A stretch of DNA of 64,000 nt from Hemileia vastatrix (Eukaryota > Basidiomycota > Pucciniomycetes > Pucciniales > Zaghouaniaceae): the NCBI GenBank assembly GCA_030280995.1, contig JASXTE010000002.1:32525683-32589682 (forward strand), given 5' to 3'. A model generated the notes under the pieces. The model had not been told where the DNA came from. It did no database searches and worked only from the letters and a program-made list of their open reading frames with translations. The position numbers were made by a program, and so were the translations under genes. Positions 32,732 to 45,547 of this stretch are shown one piece after another; within the stretch, counting starts at the first letter, position 1, and every line of letters starts with the position of its first letter.

Positions 32732-35700
32732 TATATATTGATGGGAACTTTCCTATCACCTAAATCACCTGAAAATTAATGAGCTAAATACTTTTAACCT
32801 TGAATTTTCCTGGAAATCATAATAGATTTTGAGTTTTCATCTTCTGAAATTCCCAACTTCTTTTTAATCAAATTTCCTTCTACACTTTTAACACCTCTTT
32901 CAGCATCAACCACTTCTTCTTCATCCAGCCTCCTTTTAACCAAATTTGCACAATCACCCAACCTCTCTTTGAAAAAATTATCTAATAATCCAACATATAA
33001 ACCATTTTCAAATTTACTACTATCCCACACAATTTTTCTATTCTCATCATAATACACAACATCTTCTCAAACCACTTTTATACTGAATTTATCTAAAACA
33101 ACATCAAACTCCCAAAGCACATTATTTTTCACATTTATACAAATAGCCAGTCTCTCCTCATGGAGGAGGTCTTCATCCTCATTACTTATACATATTAAGT
33201 GTGCCAGAAAAACCTCATTAGGGAGGTAAGGGAAAAACTCAGCACTGTTTGTGCTGGTCTTGATAACAGGTATATCTTAATTGAATTATTCTGAGTAAGA
33301 ATCCTCTTCAGTAGGTGATCTTCTTTATAATCCATCTGGCATAGTGAGCATCTTTCCAGGCTTATGAGCTGAATCAAAGGAAAAATTTCAAATTAAAACT
33401 ACCCATCTTTTTTTAGGTGCATTTGTTAATTTTGGGAAATTAATCATTTGAATTAAAGATTTAGCATCCACTTGAAGTTTGAAGTTTTTTCCCCATAAAA
33501 AATTTTGTACTTTATTTAGATTTTTTGATATTCTCCAGAGCTCTAATTTTTGATGAGAATATCTTGATTCTACATCAGTAAAAACCACAGATTCATACCT
33601 GATTGGTCTAATAAAACAAGCTTTATCCATCTGAGACAAGACCCCCCCACCAGAAATCTGACTTCAGTCAACTACCAAATAAATACTGCCAACATCCTTT
33701 CCATAATCCAACTTATGCAGGACAATATCTTCTCCAACAACTTTTTTAAACTTCAAAAATGCCCTTTTAAACTCAACATACAATTCCCAATCTGCATCCA
33801 TTCTAGTAAGCCTTCTTAAAGAAGCTACCATTAAAGAAACTTCCTTGATAAACATTCTAACATATTCACACACACCTAAAAAACCTCTTACTTCAGTTGT
33901 ATTCTTAGGTCTTGACAACAACTAAATTTTCCTCACCTTCTTCTTTGACATAATCCTACCCTTTCCACATACCACATGACCTGAAATTTCTAAATCTGGT
34001 ACACAACAAGAGAATTTGTAACCTGAAATAGTTAGCCCAGATTATTCAATCCTAAACAAAATTCTCTCTAAAAAATGGCATATTCCCAGATAAATGGTTG
34101 TATACCTGGATTCTCTTTCAACACTTCATTATAATAATCTATTGAAGATCCTTCAGTCCCTCCATCATCAATAAATATACCAGAATATTGTGGAATATCA
34201 TCCTAAAGAATCCAAGCCATCTAAGCTTGATAAACAGCAATCAAGCTTGTTTCACCTTGAGGTAATCTTGTTAACTGTAATTGTCTAAGTGGAGTATCAA
34301 AAGTAGTGAGAGTCCTAGAATCTGGATGTAAGTCCCTCTCATCAAATCCCCCCATAATATCACCTAACCCCTAACATAATATTCCTGAAAACGTTTCCAC
34401 AAACTCCTCAGCACTAGGTGGTATACCAGCATTTGTCATTTTAATTCTGTTCACTTCCCTAAGATCATGAACTACACTGAGTTTTCCATTAGGTTTCTTG
34501 ATACAAAATACTTGACATGAGTAACTTTATGAGGACTTTTCATATAATCTAGTTTGAATTCATTCTCTAATGACTTCAATATAATTTTTTTAAAGCTGTA
34601 GGAGTTTTAATTGGCTTTTGCTGCCCCAGTTCATGACATACCACTGGAATATTTTAAGGCTCCCCATAAGAATGCTTCAACAAATCTCCCTCTTCTTCAA
34701 CAAAAGCAATGGACTTCTCTCTTTTATATATTAAATCCTCCAAAAACTTCTTCTCTTCTCCTGACAACCAGTCTTCAGGTCTAAAATTTACAACACCCAG
34801 TCTCTCAAAAGTGATTCTTGAAGTTTCTGAAAATTCAGGCAAGTTTGTGGTAAAGGAAAGTTGTAAGGATCTCTTAATAAATATAGTCTCTTAAAAGGTG
34901 GGTTTAATTCAGCTGGAAGAGGTTTTTTAATTGGTCTGACCTTATTAGCTCCCTTTTTATTTTTTTCAGCATTGAAATACACTTTGACTTAAGGAATAAG
35001 ATCTCTTCTTGATCCACTTTTAAATAATTTGAAATATGGACTTTCTTCATCATCAGAATCAGAAAAAAATAAAGTTGAAATAAAATTTTTAATATCAACT
35101 TCAAAATTTTTTGACCCCTTTACTTTGTCTAATTTTTCATCTAATTTTCCATCACCATTACAACCATTTTCCCTACAAAATTCTTAGTAAATAAAGTTGG
35201 AAGTTTAACCTCTTTTAGGAGGAAAGAAATAGAATTATCACAAATATTAATTTTTTGTGAATCAATTATACTAAGATTTTTTTTGATTTTGATGAGTTAT
35301 TGGTAGTTTATCCTCTTCCTGGAGGCCAAAAAATATACCAACAGATTCATTGCCACCATTATCCACCATATTAACCAAATTACCATTCCAATTTTTATCC
35401 AACACAATACAACCCATCTTTCCTCTATAACTATTCTTAAGTTTTTTAAAAAAAAATTCTAAAGACAAAAAATGTATAGAAAATTCCATCACATGATGAC
35501 ATTCCAAAGATATATCAACAGAAAATAATTAAAAATCCACTTGAATCATCTCCAAGTGAGCTGACCTATTGCAATCTGGATCTTTTGAGGAGAGATAACA
35601 ACATTAGAGCAATCAGCCCTTAATACCCCAAAAAATTGTGGTCTCCATAACCATCATTTTTAATTAATTCACCAGAATATGAACTTTTTATTTTTCTCTT

Positions 35701-36242
35701 CTTGGTTCAAAAATAACACTTAAACATTGTGGTAATCCCAGGTCTAGTCTCCCAACCTTCATCTCCTGAAGGTGCTTATCACATATGTAACTGGCACATA
35801 TCTTCATCAGTAATCTCCAAACTAATACAAATAATAGATTGATATTCAATATTAGCTTCAAAATACATAAAAAAAGGACCAACAATAATGTTTTTTAAAG
35901 CTCCCCTAACCACATAAAAATGCACCTTTCCAACAGATCCACCTACACATAACTTAACATGTTCTGCTGTTCCCAATCGTAACTACCAATAACTCTAAGA
36001 TTACCACCTGTACCAGTCTTGATTGGTAAGACTATTAAAGTAGCTTGCTATAAAATAAATAAATTAATTTGAGACCCATAATCCACCAGGGTCTTTACCT
36101 CTTCACCATTAAGATTCACCATTAAATATCCAAGAGAAGCAGAAAAATGAGTTTTCACCTCCTCACCATCCACCTCTCCAGCTGCTACCCATCTCCTTGT
36201 CAGAGGTTTCTTTTGCTTCCCTGAAAGGGCAGGACTGATCAT
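32732..36242 (-). pseudogene. pol: Family B pol, upstream part: protease, RT, RNase H
   Basis: Heavily broken polyprotein region. Protease at about 36110-36050 (VNLNGEEVKTLVDYGSQINL, where DYG stands for the catalytic D-T/S-G). The pre-RT segment near 34842-34654 (RPEDWLSGEEKKFLEDLIYKR) is typical of one gypsy lineage. RT near 34500-34170 shows KKPNGKLSVVHDL and a changed catalytic site, FIDDGG, for YxDD. A SRPKNTTEVRGFLGVC block is at 33920, RNase H pieces run to 33390, and the pre-integrase region is at 33377-32794. Stops and frameshifts occur throughout. Translation would continue at 13286 if the insertion were absent. Confidence 0.83.
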
Positions 36243-36968
36243 AAATAATTCGCCTAAAGATTGAGGAAGCTGAAGTTAATTCACCCTACCCAAAACAATC
36301 TCCATAGCATTTTGTTGACCAGCCACTACTGGCCTTTCATACTGAAGTTTATATTTTCCACCTTGGCCCTGGGCACCTCTTAGGGATCCACATTTCCATC
36401 TTCACCAACCGTTTAAACATATTCAGAATTAATAACCCTATCTATTTTGCCTACTACTTTCACTAATCCAGATCCATCGCTGGTCCTACATGCTCCCTCC
36501 ATTGGAGTGGGACCACCAAAAAATGGTCAAGGGAGAGATGTGAAAGGTAAATCCTCCTCAGAATCTGAATCATCTTCAACAGGCATAGGCTCACCATTTA
36601 AATACAAAGTACCAAAAATAGGAGGCCCCATATCAGCCATCCCCTTCTGCATTTGATAGAATTCATCTTTAGAATATATTTTCTTCTCCACCTTAACTAG
36701 TTTAGCCCTTAATTGGATTTGAATTCTACTCTTAGATTTAGTAGAATCTGTCCTTCTAGCAGCATCCACATCATATTCCCCTGCCATACAGTTACCATCC
36801 ACTCTAGAAACTGAACACAACTCCAATCCACCAAAAGTAGTAGTAAATGTGGCCTTAATGAACTCCTTCTCTTAACTTTATCAAATTTCCCACCACCATT
36901 TCCATCATTATTTTCCAACCTTTACCATTATCTTCATAACCAGAAATCTCTTCCAACCTAGCCCTCTT

Positions 36969-38121
36969 TTAACCCATCATATTCCTCCTAACCAAATTCA
37001 AAGAAGCCTGCCCTTTACTGGGTTTGATAAAAGATACATCAGGGAATTTATAGAACTTTCCATTAAATTTGACTCTACCAGAATAAAAGTCCATATCCAA
37101 ATAATAACAATCACCACCTCTGATCCCCCTCATATTACAATAAGAGCACACCCTGGGTTTGCCATAAACACCTCTAAAACCATTTATGCCATTACCATTT
37201 CCAGAAAATCAGTTATTGTTACCGTTAAAGACATGCTTTCTCCTCTCATAACCACTGGATTTATAAGTAGAAGAAGAAGATAAGGCAACTGGCTCCCTAT
37301 TGACTTTCTGAGTCTCTTGAAAAAAAATTTTAGCTGCTTTTTTGAGTCAGCCAAATGATTGACTATCTTATTATCAATTTTTACTTCAACTTTTGCCACT
37401 GGTTTCCCTATCTGGGCTTTTTTCGTCTCTTGATTATTACCCGTAATATCATTACTATCCGCCAAAACCTCACTAGCCTTTCTAACATACTGTGTACAAG
37501 ATTCTTGATATTTATCCAAAGCCATAAGCTTAAGATATGCTTAAATTTTCTCCTTGATGAGCTCTAGAGCAGGCAGCTTCTGTTCTCCATTTAGTAGATC
37601 CTTCATCAACTCTTTTCTTTGAAGCTCCTTTAAGACATCCATCCTGAAGTCCCTGCTAAAAAATGACAAACATAACTCTTTTTCCTGATTTTCATGTGCT
37701 AATTCCTCCATCAAAAGCAAACATACACAACTTCATCAAACTTTCCACAAGCTTTTTATAATCCACCATAGTTGATACTCCACCTTTAGCTTGTCATCCA
37801 CTAAAAATCTTGTTAAAGTCCAAAATAGTATACCTAAACCCTATCTAGCAACTATCTCCTTTGATAAATTTAACCAATCTCACTTTTTAAAACCATCCAT
37901 AGCAATGACCTCTATCTCCACCTCTCTGCCCACAATAAAAAACCTGATCTTCTTCACCATATCCAAATTAGAAGCACCATAAATAGAAGCAGAATCTTCA
38001 TACCTGCTCAAAAACCATTTATCAACTTCACCATTAAACTTGGGCCCATCCCAAGATACAATCCTTACTGATTGAAAGGAACACCAGCATAAGCAACACC
38101 AGATCCAGAAGCAGATGACAT
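36969..38121 (-). pseudogene. gag: Family B gag
   Basis: Begins at ATG 38119-38121 (MSSASGSGVAYAGVPF), about 120 bases after the primer-binding site. A frameshift follows at once, then WDGPKFNGEVDKWF and IYGASNLDMVKKI, normal features of a gypsy gag. At 37525-37184 there is a lysine-rich linker. Near 37150 is a nucleocapsid knuckle CSYCNMRGIRGGDC, in which the expected His of C-x2-C-x4-H-x4-C is Ile. Broken by several frameshifts. Confidence 0.78.
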
Positions 38122-38240
38122 CCCAAAAATAAAAGATTAAACTGTTAAATAAAAGAAGAATTTGTATAAATAAGCCTCTTTCAGGCTATGAGAGTCCAAA
38201 TTTCAAATAATTTTGTTAAAATCCAGAAAATTTGAATCCC

Positions 38241-38256
38241 AAATTGGACGCCACCA
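38241..38256 (-). promoter_or_regulatory. Primer-binding site of family B
   Basis: TGGTGGCGTCCAATTT on the minus strand, one base after the 5' LTR end (...TTTCTACA). It starts with TGG, as expected if primed by the CCA end of a tRNA, in contrast to family A. The tRNA is not identified. Confidence 0.65.
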
Positions 38257-38257
38257 A

Positions 38258-38852
38258 TGTAGAAAGACTCTTACAGTTGCCTTGCTGTAAGCAGAATCCA
38301 AGGGAGTTGAATAGACAGAAGAAAATACAGTCCTTTTAGGTTTAATAAGAGTTCAAAATTGACTCAGATAAAGTGTGTACTTAATACAAAATGAAAAGTT
38401 GACCAATTGAAAATCTTGATTTAGAGATGTAGAATTGGTGCTCTTAAAGATAGGATGAAGAAATACAACAATAAATTTGAACTTAGAAAAGTTATTTAAA
38501 TGATTGAATATTTAAATTTTTATAAAGCTTTTATTTTTGTGAAAAGATGGTATAAATGAGTCCCTAAATCTGAGAGCTTTATAATGATACCCTATAAGTA
38601 TATATTTATGAATTGTTATGTAAAATTTATGATGAGTTATAAAACATGTTTTTTTATAAGGGTATTACAAAATATGAAAATTTATGTAAATTTTATGATG
38701 GTAGTATGTTATTATTTGTTGTTCTTTTCAATTGATTCTCCTACTAATTTTGATTCTACAGCCTTTACATGCATAGTTAAGTCATGTGCCCCACTTTTCC
38801 TGCCAGAGCTAACCTGGACTTTAGGACTTAATTTAAACCTCAAAACCTTAAT
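38258..38852 (-). repeat. 5' LTR of family B (outer end cut)
   Basis: Matches the 614-bp LTR at 9843-10456 but stops at CCTTAAT, where a Harbinger-type end begins. About 20 bases of the LTR are missing here. Confidence 0.8.
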
Positions 38853-40067
38853 AGGTGGTGTCAGTTCTGGAAAATACACACTTATTTAAGTGCCAATTTT
38901 TAAAAGACATAAGCCCCAACACTGGTGGATTTAAAAAATAAAATAAGTCACTTATTTCACTCAAATCCATACCTTCTCAAAATAAACAGCTTATTTCACC
39001 ATAAAGTCCCATTTCACTGATTTTCAGAATCATCTAATTCATACACATCACTCCAAAGTATAACACTTCAAATCTCAATGCATTGTAAATAATTTATATT
39101 TTTATACCAAATAAGAATAATGCCTTCCTTTATCTCAAATCATGATAAACTACAACAAGAAATAAGTTTCATAGCTCTTTATCTCCTCTTGAGTTCTGAA
39201 TCAGATTCTGATTGTGATCTTGAAGATTTTTTTTTTATAAAAAATGCTTATGAAGTTTTACCTTCTTTTTAGAGAGACTCAAGTACTTCTTAACCCCAAG
39301 TAACCCATCCAATTGCTTCTTAACCTATCTTTGTCTAACTTTAGATAGATATTCAGCACTTCATAAGAATTATTCCTTAAATTGGATGAGCTTACTATAG
39401 ATCACCTCATGTTTCAAAAAAATTTTCAAAAAAAAAAAGATGATTCTACAATTCAATTGGACATCACAACATTTTATTTGGTCTCCAATAGTAATGGAGC
39501 TGCCTTTAAAAATTTGATTTAGTTTATTGTTCAATTAATAGCTATACCAAATGAAGAATCACTGCTATTATTTCCTTGTTTTCACAATTTATTTCTTTCC
39601 CAAACAAAAAAAAACAACTTAAATAATTTCAGTATATTGAAGAATAGGGTTTCATGGGATGTATTAGTTGTGTTGATGGTACAACTATTCCGCTATGTCA
39701 GAGCCCTGCTTAAGGTGAAAACAATCACTTTGACTGAAATAAGATGTAGAATTTCTTTCCTTTTAAAGTTTCCCATTTCTTTTGTTCACCAGATATGTTT
39801 TATTTAAAAAAATGTTTCAATACTTGGTCATGTTTTTTTATATAAACAAAATTAGATATCATAAAAAATCTAGTAAATTGTTGAATTCATGTTTGTAATC
39901 TAAAATTCATCTTTGTAAGCATGTTAATTTCTATATTTATAATGTAAAATTTTTATTCCCTTCAAATTTATAAGTCTAACAAACAAAAAGTTTTTTTTTC
40001 CTAACTTTTTTTCTTAAATTCTCAATTCAAAAAAATGATAATAAATTCTCCTGCATTTTACCCTAGT
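38853..40067. mobile_element. Harbinger family-1-like end, copy 1c (decayed, inverted)
   Basis: Begins AGGTGGTGTCAGTTCTGG after AAT (38850-38852), a diverged version of the transposase-side end of copies 1a/1b, here on the left. A decayed transposase follows on the + strand. A matching left-type end in inverted orientation lies at 47552 and may be its other terminus. Confidence 0.7.
39120..39745 (+). pseudogene. Decayed Harbinger transposase N-terminal half (copy 1c)
   Basis: MPSFISNHDKLQQEISFIAL at 39120 parallels MPSSLSNHDKLHKAMTFMAL of copies 1a/1b, followed by the Asp/Ser run. Near 39655-39720 a second recognisable block reads GCISCVDGTTIPLCQSPA, which holds the first catalytic Asp. Stops and frameshifts lie between, and exon 2 is not seen. 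It is older than copies 1a/1b. Confidence 0.75.
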
Positions 40068-41569
40068 AGGGGGTCCAGATTTCCAAATTTAAATTAAAAT
40101 CCAAAAATTAAACTTAAATAAGTCACTAAAAGTAAGATAAAAAGATAAAGTAATAGACTTTAAGAAAATAAATTTGAATTACAAGTAAGTTCAGAAAACA
40201 TCTCAAAAATTAATGAGGAAATGATACCACAGCAGCATGGATTGACAATCTAAAATCTCAAGTAAGTGAAGTGGATAAATGACTTGCATATGTTAAATTA
40301 TGAAATTAAAAGAGAAAAATAACAACCTTTCTTTGAACCCCTAATTTCATGTAAAATTTATAGAAATAGAATATTAGTTTACTTAAACATAACACAAAAA
40401 TAAAAACACAAAAAAAATACAAGCCATAAAGACACCAAAAGTGTATCAAAAAAAATACAAAAATTTCTCAAGAGTTCAAATGAATTCAGTAAGCTTGAGA
40501 TTTTCTTCAGAACTTCATAATTACTGTATCTAATATTCTAATTTCATTAAATAAGCATTTTAGAAGATTTATTTGTTAATTATGTAATATGAAATTAAAA
40601 AAGTAAAATAGTGCAAAAAAAGACTCAACTTTTAAGGTCAACATCTCAGCAAAATTGGATACAAATTCCAAACCATTTGTGGGAAATGACATATAGGAAT
40701 CAGGAGAATTTTCTGTTAAAAGGACATAATATTAAAATCAACCTAGCCCTAATTTAGAATTTTCTCCAAATTCACATAAAAATTTAAGAAGTGATGGTGA
40801 AAATGAAAACAACAGGGTTTTAATAGCTTCACCATTATCCAGAGAAGTGTCCTATATAGATTGGGGTATAAATTCATGATAGAAAGTGACACCTATTTAA
40901 CCAAATTTGATAAAAGATTGATTCAAGTGATGTAGAGAAAATCAGTGAAGAAATGTTAAAAACTAATTCAAATATAATGATAAGGTACTTGAATGGAATC
41001 TAAAAACCTAAATAACTATCAGATACATGTTTCAGAAGCCTTCTTCTCTAATTATAGAGTATCAAAGCCAAAAAAAGAAAATTATGTAAAAAAGGCTCAA
41101 ATTTAAAGGTTAATATCTGAGCAATCACAAAAAAAAACTTTAAACCTGCTTGTGGGAATTGAAAGATAGGATTCAGGAGATTCTTCAGCTAATAGTGCAT
41201 AAGATTTGAAGGAACCAAACCCAAATTTTTTCTTTTTTTTAAGAATTGCACAAAAATTTGAAATGTGATTGCAAAAATGACAACAAGAGGCATTAAATAA
41301 GTCTATAATTATCCAGGTAAGGGTCCTAGATATATTTTTGTGTGAATTATTTATAGAAATTAAGAGATATTAGATAGCCATGAAAGAGATAAAGGAATTG
41401 ACACTTGCTGGATGGAAAGATAAGAAAAAATAGATTGGAAAGAGACAAGTTGAAGTCTTTTCAAAATTTAATATGTAGCAGATGAAGTGAATATGAATTT
41501 ACTCTGAATGTGTATCAATGACATGCAATTTTTCCTGAACTGTCACTACTTAATATGCTTCAAAAATGT
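40068..41569. other. AT-rich debris with dispersed repeats
   Basis: Starts with a sequence like a worn family-1 end (AGGGGGTCCAGATTTCC..., then AAATAAGTCACT). Two blocks (40610-40757 and 41090-41225) are related to the repeats at 26206-26825. No gene. Confidence 0.5.
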
Positions 41570-42419
41570 TCAAAGTACCACTAATTCATGACACCAAAAA
41601 ACACCACAAAGCACCACAAATCAATAAAAAAATATTTTTATGAATGATAGCAATAAATGCCTGAAAAAGGTTGCAAAATACAACAAATATTCATTCAAAA
41701 TTCTCTAAAAAATGAATTCAGAATATGCTAAAAACCATTCTGAAAAATAGGCTAATAAAGCATGCAGAATATGCTAAAAGCTTTTGCCAAATACACCAAA
41801 AATTCCTGCAGAATATGCTAAAAATAACATGCAAAATATACTATAAAAATTCTGAAGAATACTCTTAAAACTTCCTTTAAAATATGAAAAAAACACCTGC
41901 AAAAAGATAAAAAATTCCTGAAAATAAAACTAAAATACACAAAGTAATCCTTTAAAGTATGATAAAAACTCCTTAAAATACACCAAAAACACCTTCAGAA
42001 TACACTAAAAATTTCCTTAAAAATACACCGCTAATGCCCAAAAATAACACTAAAAATCATCTGTAATATACTCTAAAATCCACTTTCAAAATATGCTAAG
42101 ATATTCCTGAAAAATATGCCAAAAGCATCTGTAAAAAAACACCAAACAAATGCCCCAAAAATTATTAAAAATTCCAAAAAAAAAAATATGGTAAAAATGC
42201 CTGTAAAACACAATAAAAATTGCCTGTGAAATATGAAAAAAATGACCGCAAAATACTCAAAAAGGTTTCTGTAAAGTAAGCCAAAAAATGTTTAAAAGAC
42301 ACTTAAAAATTCCTGAAAAATACACCAGAAGATCCTGAAAAAACACCTTAAAATGCCTTCAAAATATGCCAATAAATTCCAAAAACAATAGCAAATAACA
42401 CCTGCAAAACACACCAATT
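41570..42419 (+). repeat. Degenerate minisatellite
   Basis: Dozens of irregular units of about 17-30 bp on the theme CCTGNAAAATAYRCYAAAAAT. Similar sequence resumes at 47119 after copy 1b, which therefore inserted into this array. Confidence 0.7.
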
Positions 42420-42776
42420 AGGGGGTGTCAGTTCTGGCAAATCCGCACTTAAATTAAGTGCGGATTTCAAACCAAATCAGCACTTAAATTTTGCAAAAAA
42501 GTCACTTATTTCAAAAAAGGGTGTCAGTTATGACCTCAAATCAGCACTTTTTTCCCGTTTTTTTTCACAACCACATTTTGGCCACAAAACATCCCTTCCT
42601 TTCTTACCCCATCCCTGTAACATGTGACACACTGACCTTCCTCGCTACCTACCCATCAATCCTCGGCACACACCCCTTCCTGACATTTTCAATATTTTGA
42701 CCAGGCATGTTTACATTCTTTTTTACTTATTTCTTCTACTTTTTAATCTTTTTTCTTGTTATGTGCCAGTTTCATA

Positions 42777-44010
42777 ATGCCTCCCAGACATTCCAAATCT
42801 CAAAAGGTAACTCAAAAATCTGCTTCGTCACAAAAGTCTCCTCGTAAAGCAAGCCCTACACCTGAAAAATCAAAGGCAGGTTCAGGTCAGCTTAAAAAGG
42901 ATGATTATCTCATCATAATCAACTTCCTTAAAATAAAATCAAATTTTGAAGCATGTTTTGGATGTGAAAAGTCCACTCGTATTGGACGTCCACCTTCTTC
43001 AAAGTTTAATGGCTACTTGTTGATGGCCAATGAAGTAAGGAAGAAAACAAGGGGGAGAATCGATATCAATCCTAAACAAATGAAGGAGAGATTTAAGAGT
43101 TACCATTCAAAATATAAAAAGACTCATCATGCTGTAAATGAAACTGACTTTGGTATTGACGATGATGATTTGGAGATTGGAATTACTACTGTTTCTGAAA
43201 AGCTCAATGTCATGTGTCCTTTCTATGAGGAAATGGATAATCTTTTTGGCACCCGAGTTGATGTAAACCCTTGTTTTCTACACGATACTACTAAGCATAT
43301 ACCTTCTGGATCCAAACCTTCCTATAATCCTCCCAACACACCTTTACTTGAAGAAGATCAATCCCCTCCACCTTCTAACCATAGTTCAGCTGAAGATGAT
43401 CCCAACTATCAAGCAGAACAATTATATTGCAGAAGATCTGAATCCTCAGAGGCCCAAAATTTAAATGTATGTTTACTTTTTGTTTTTTCTTCAATTCTTC
43501 TCTGAATTTCTCTTTCTTTCTAGTCTCCTCCTACTCAAACTCAATCTCCATTAAATTATCTCAATTCTGGAAATGTGAATACCTCTTTAGAAGCTGCTTT
43601 AGAAGAACTTCCTGAAGCCTCTTGTTCAAACTCCAAACTAAAGCGTCGAGCCTCAACTTCAATGAACTTGAACCATCTATTAAAACGTGGTAATACTTCA
43701 ACAAGCTCATTTGGCTCCCTTGAGGATTATTTTGAAAAAAAAGATATAAGTAAGTTTTGTTTACTATATATCTTAATCATTAACTCATTTATTTATTTAT
43801 TTCAATTTAATTTTCTCAGCGAAATCAACTATTGCAAATAATGCCCTTGACTTTGAGAAGATGAAGTTTGATCATATGCTAAGGAAAGATCAGCAAGCCT
43901 TAGATTTGGAAGAAAAAAAATTTGTGGTAGAGCAGATGGAAAGAGTAAATGACCATCAATTTCAAAGAGAAATGGCTACTTGTGAATTGGAAAAACAAGA
44001 GAGTTTTTAA
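42777..44010 (+). CDS. Myb/SANT-like DNA-binding protein of Harbinger copy 1b
   Basis: Second gene of the transposon; in PIF/Harbinger elements a Myb-like protein binds the ends and brings in the transposase. Exons are 42777-43466, 43524-43749 and 43820-44010, with introns of 57 and 70 nt (GTATGT...TAG, GTAAGT...CAG). The N-terminus is basic and serine-rich. From about residue 46 (LKKDDYLIIINFLKIKSN) a helical domain runs to about residue 160, with IGRPPSSKFNGYLLMANEV and MKERFKSYHSKYKK, as in Myb/SANT-like domains. The middle is acidic and the C-terminus (exon 3) Glu/Lys-rich, likely coiled coil. The TAA at 44008-44010 lies in an A-rich run, and a conserved-looking tail (FIMECVKNGQSYEDIKKLL) continues to about 44091, so the stop may be a recent mutation. 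Confidence 0.8.
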
Positions 44011-44261
44011 AAAAAAGATTTCATTATGGAATGTGTTAAAAATGGCCAATCTTATGAGGACATTAAAAAATTACTTGACCTTTTCAATTGATAATTTGTT
44101 TTTCTAGTTAATTTAATTTTGTTTGATTTCTTTTTGGTAATATTTTCTTATATGCTGACTTATAAAAGGAAAAGAATATAGTACGTTATTTTTGACAAAA
44201 ATTTGAATGTATAATAAAAATTTTCTATCTTTACTTTCTAGTCAATAAGATTGCTTATCTA

Positions 44262-44545
44262 AATTTTTCTAAGTCATCAATTTCACATGTCAGATTTAAA
44301 AAATTGGCAATGCACTCCCCTGCATTTTATTGAAACAAGGGGTGGGTACCACCAAATTTTTCTAAGTCATCAATTTCACATGTCAGATTTAAAAAATTGG
44401 CAATACCCTCCCCTGCATTTTATTGAAACAAGGGGTGGGTACCACCAAATTTCTCTAAGTCATCAATTTCACATGTCAGATTTAAAAAATTGGCAATACC
44501 CTCCCCTGCATTTTATTGAAGTAAAGGGTGAAAGTCATCAAAATT
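44262..44545 (+). repeat. Three 93-bp tandem repeats
   Basis: Units start at equal points 44284, 44377 and 44470 (CACATGTCAGATTT), exact period 93 bp (31 codons), with an internal GGGTACC. The frame stays open across all three, but there is no sign that it is a gene. Worn relatives lie near 52560-52830 (inverted) and 40040-40090. Confidence 0.88.
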
Positions 44546-44699
44546 TAATATAATTACATAAATTAATTAATATATAAATAAGATATGTCAAGTATACTAC
44601 TTTTAAAGTAATGACAATTCCTTAAGCCAAAATGCAGATCAAGTCTAGAAACTAGGTTTGGGACTAAGGCTGGAGAGAGGGGTGAGGAAGGGTGTATGG

Positions 44700-45060
44700 G
44701 GTAGCGAAAAGGTTGGGAAAGAGTTGGAAGGGAAGATTAAGGGTTCCGAGGCATTTTAAATGAAGAAAAGGGTCTGGGAGAGGTTGAGAGGGGTGAAATG
44801 GGGATCAAAAGAGGATGGCATACAATGGGGCTGGGAGGATAGCGAAAGGCATGGGAAGGGAAGACAAGCATGTGTTGATAGAATTGAAAGGGATGGAGAT
44901 TGGTGCAAACAGAGTGTGAAAATAGGAGGATGAACTCTGTTCTTCGGGCGAAGAACAGAGTTCACTTCCATAAAATATTAGCTGAAACATAGTTTTCAAT
45001 TCTGTAAAAACAGTTGTAAGTAATAGAAAAAGTCACTGATTTTTTTTATATGTAATCTGA
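44700..45060. repeat. Segment inverted relative to copy 1a, with 32-nt palindrome
   Basis: Matches 29440-30225 of copy 1a (apart from its tandem duplications) but in the opposite orientation. Contains the near-perfect palindrome GAACTCTGTTCTTCG-GG-CGAAGAACAGAGTTC at 44932-44963 (15-bp stem). Confidence 0.8.
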
Positions 45061-45547
45061 AATTTTTTAATAAAATTATTGTATTTAAGAATTGCAATAT
45101 TTTCAATCAATTTTTATTGATCAAATTAATTTAATAAAGTATTATTTTAATAAGCTGTTTCAAAAAATACTTTGCATTGAGTAGACTCATGGAATGATTT
45201 TTTCTGGCTTCCATTCAGTTATCCTCACACTTTCACTATGTTTTCAATATAGATCCATTGTTATTTGTGTGATACTTCAAGTGAAAGTTCAGTATTAATT
45301 CAGTCTGAGTTCCATCTGATTTCCATCTGACTTCAAGTTGCGGACTTGCTAGCAAGTCCTCCCCCTATATTGCGTGGTGTTTGCTGAAAATATGCGATTT
45401 CATGTTGAGTTGATGAAAGAAAACACAGAGAGAAAAAAAATAAGACTTTAACAGCAAATTCAAAAACCAAAAAAATATGCAAAAAAATTTACCATTCTCA
45501 GTGAATAATACATGCAAATTGATAATTTGAAGAGAAAGAGAAAAAAA

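Larger units (their letters stand above)
9843..38852 (-). mobile_element. Ty3/gypsy family B, split by a 19.4-kb nested insertion
   Basis: Old minus-strand LTR retrotransposon. The 5' LTR is on the right (38258-38852), followed by a primer-binding site, gag, protease, RT and RNase H down to 32732. The integrase resumes at 13286 and ends near 12010, and the 3' LTR is 9843-10456. The two halves were one element: the independent fragment at 47556-48626 has the pre-integrase and integrase parts directly joined at the equivalent point. Without the insertion the element is about 9.6 kb. The LTRs have the TGTAGAA...TTTCTACA ends expected of an LTR but are clearly diverged from each other, so it is old. 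The right LTR is cut by a Harbinger-type end at 38853. Confidence 0.8.

Noticed and set aside
44262..44545. Regular repeats considered as a CRISPR array
   Set aside because: The units are contiguous with no unique spacers, and the context is eukaryotic.
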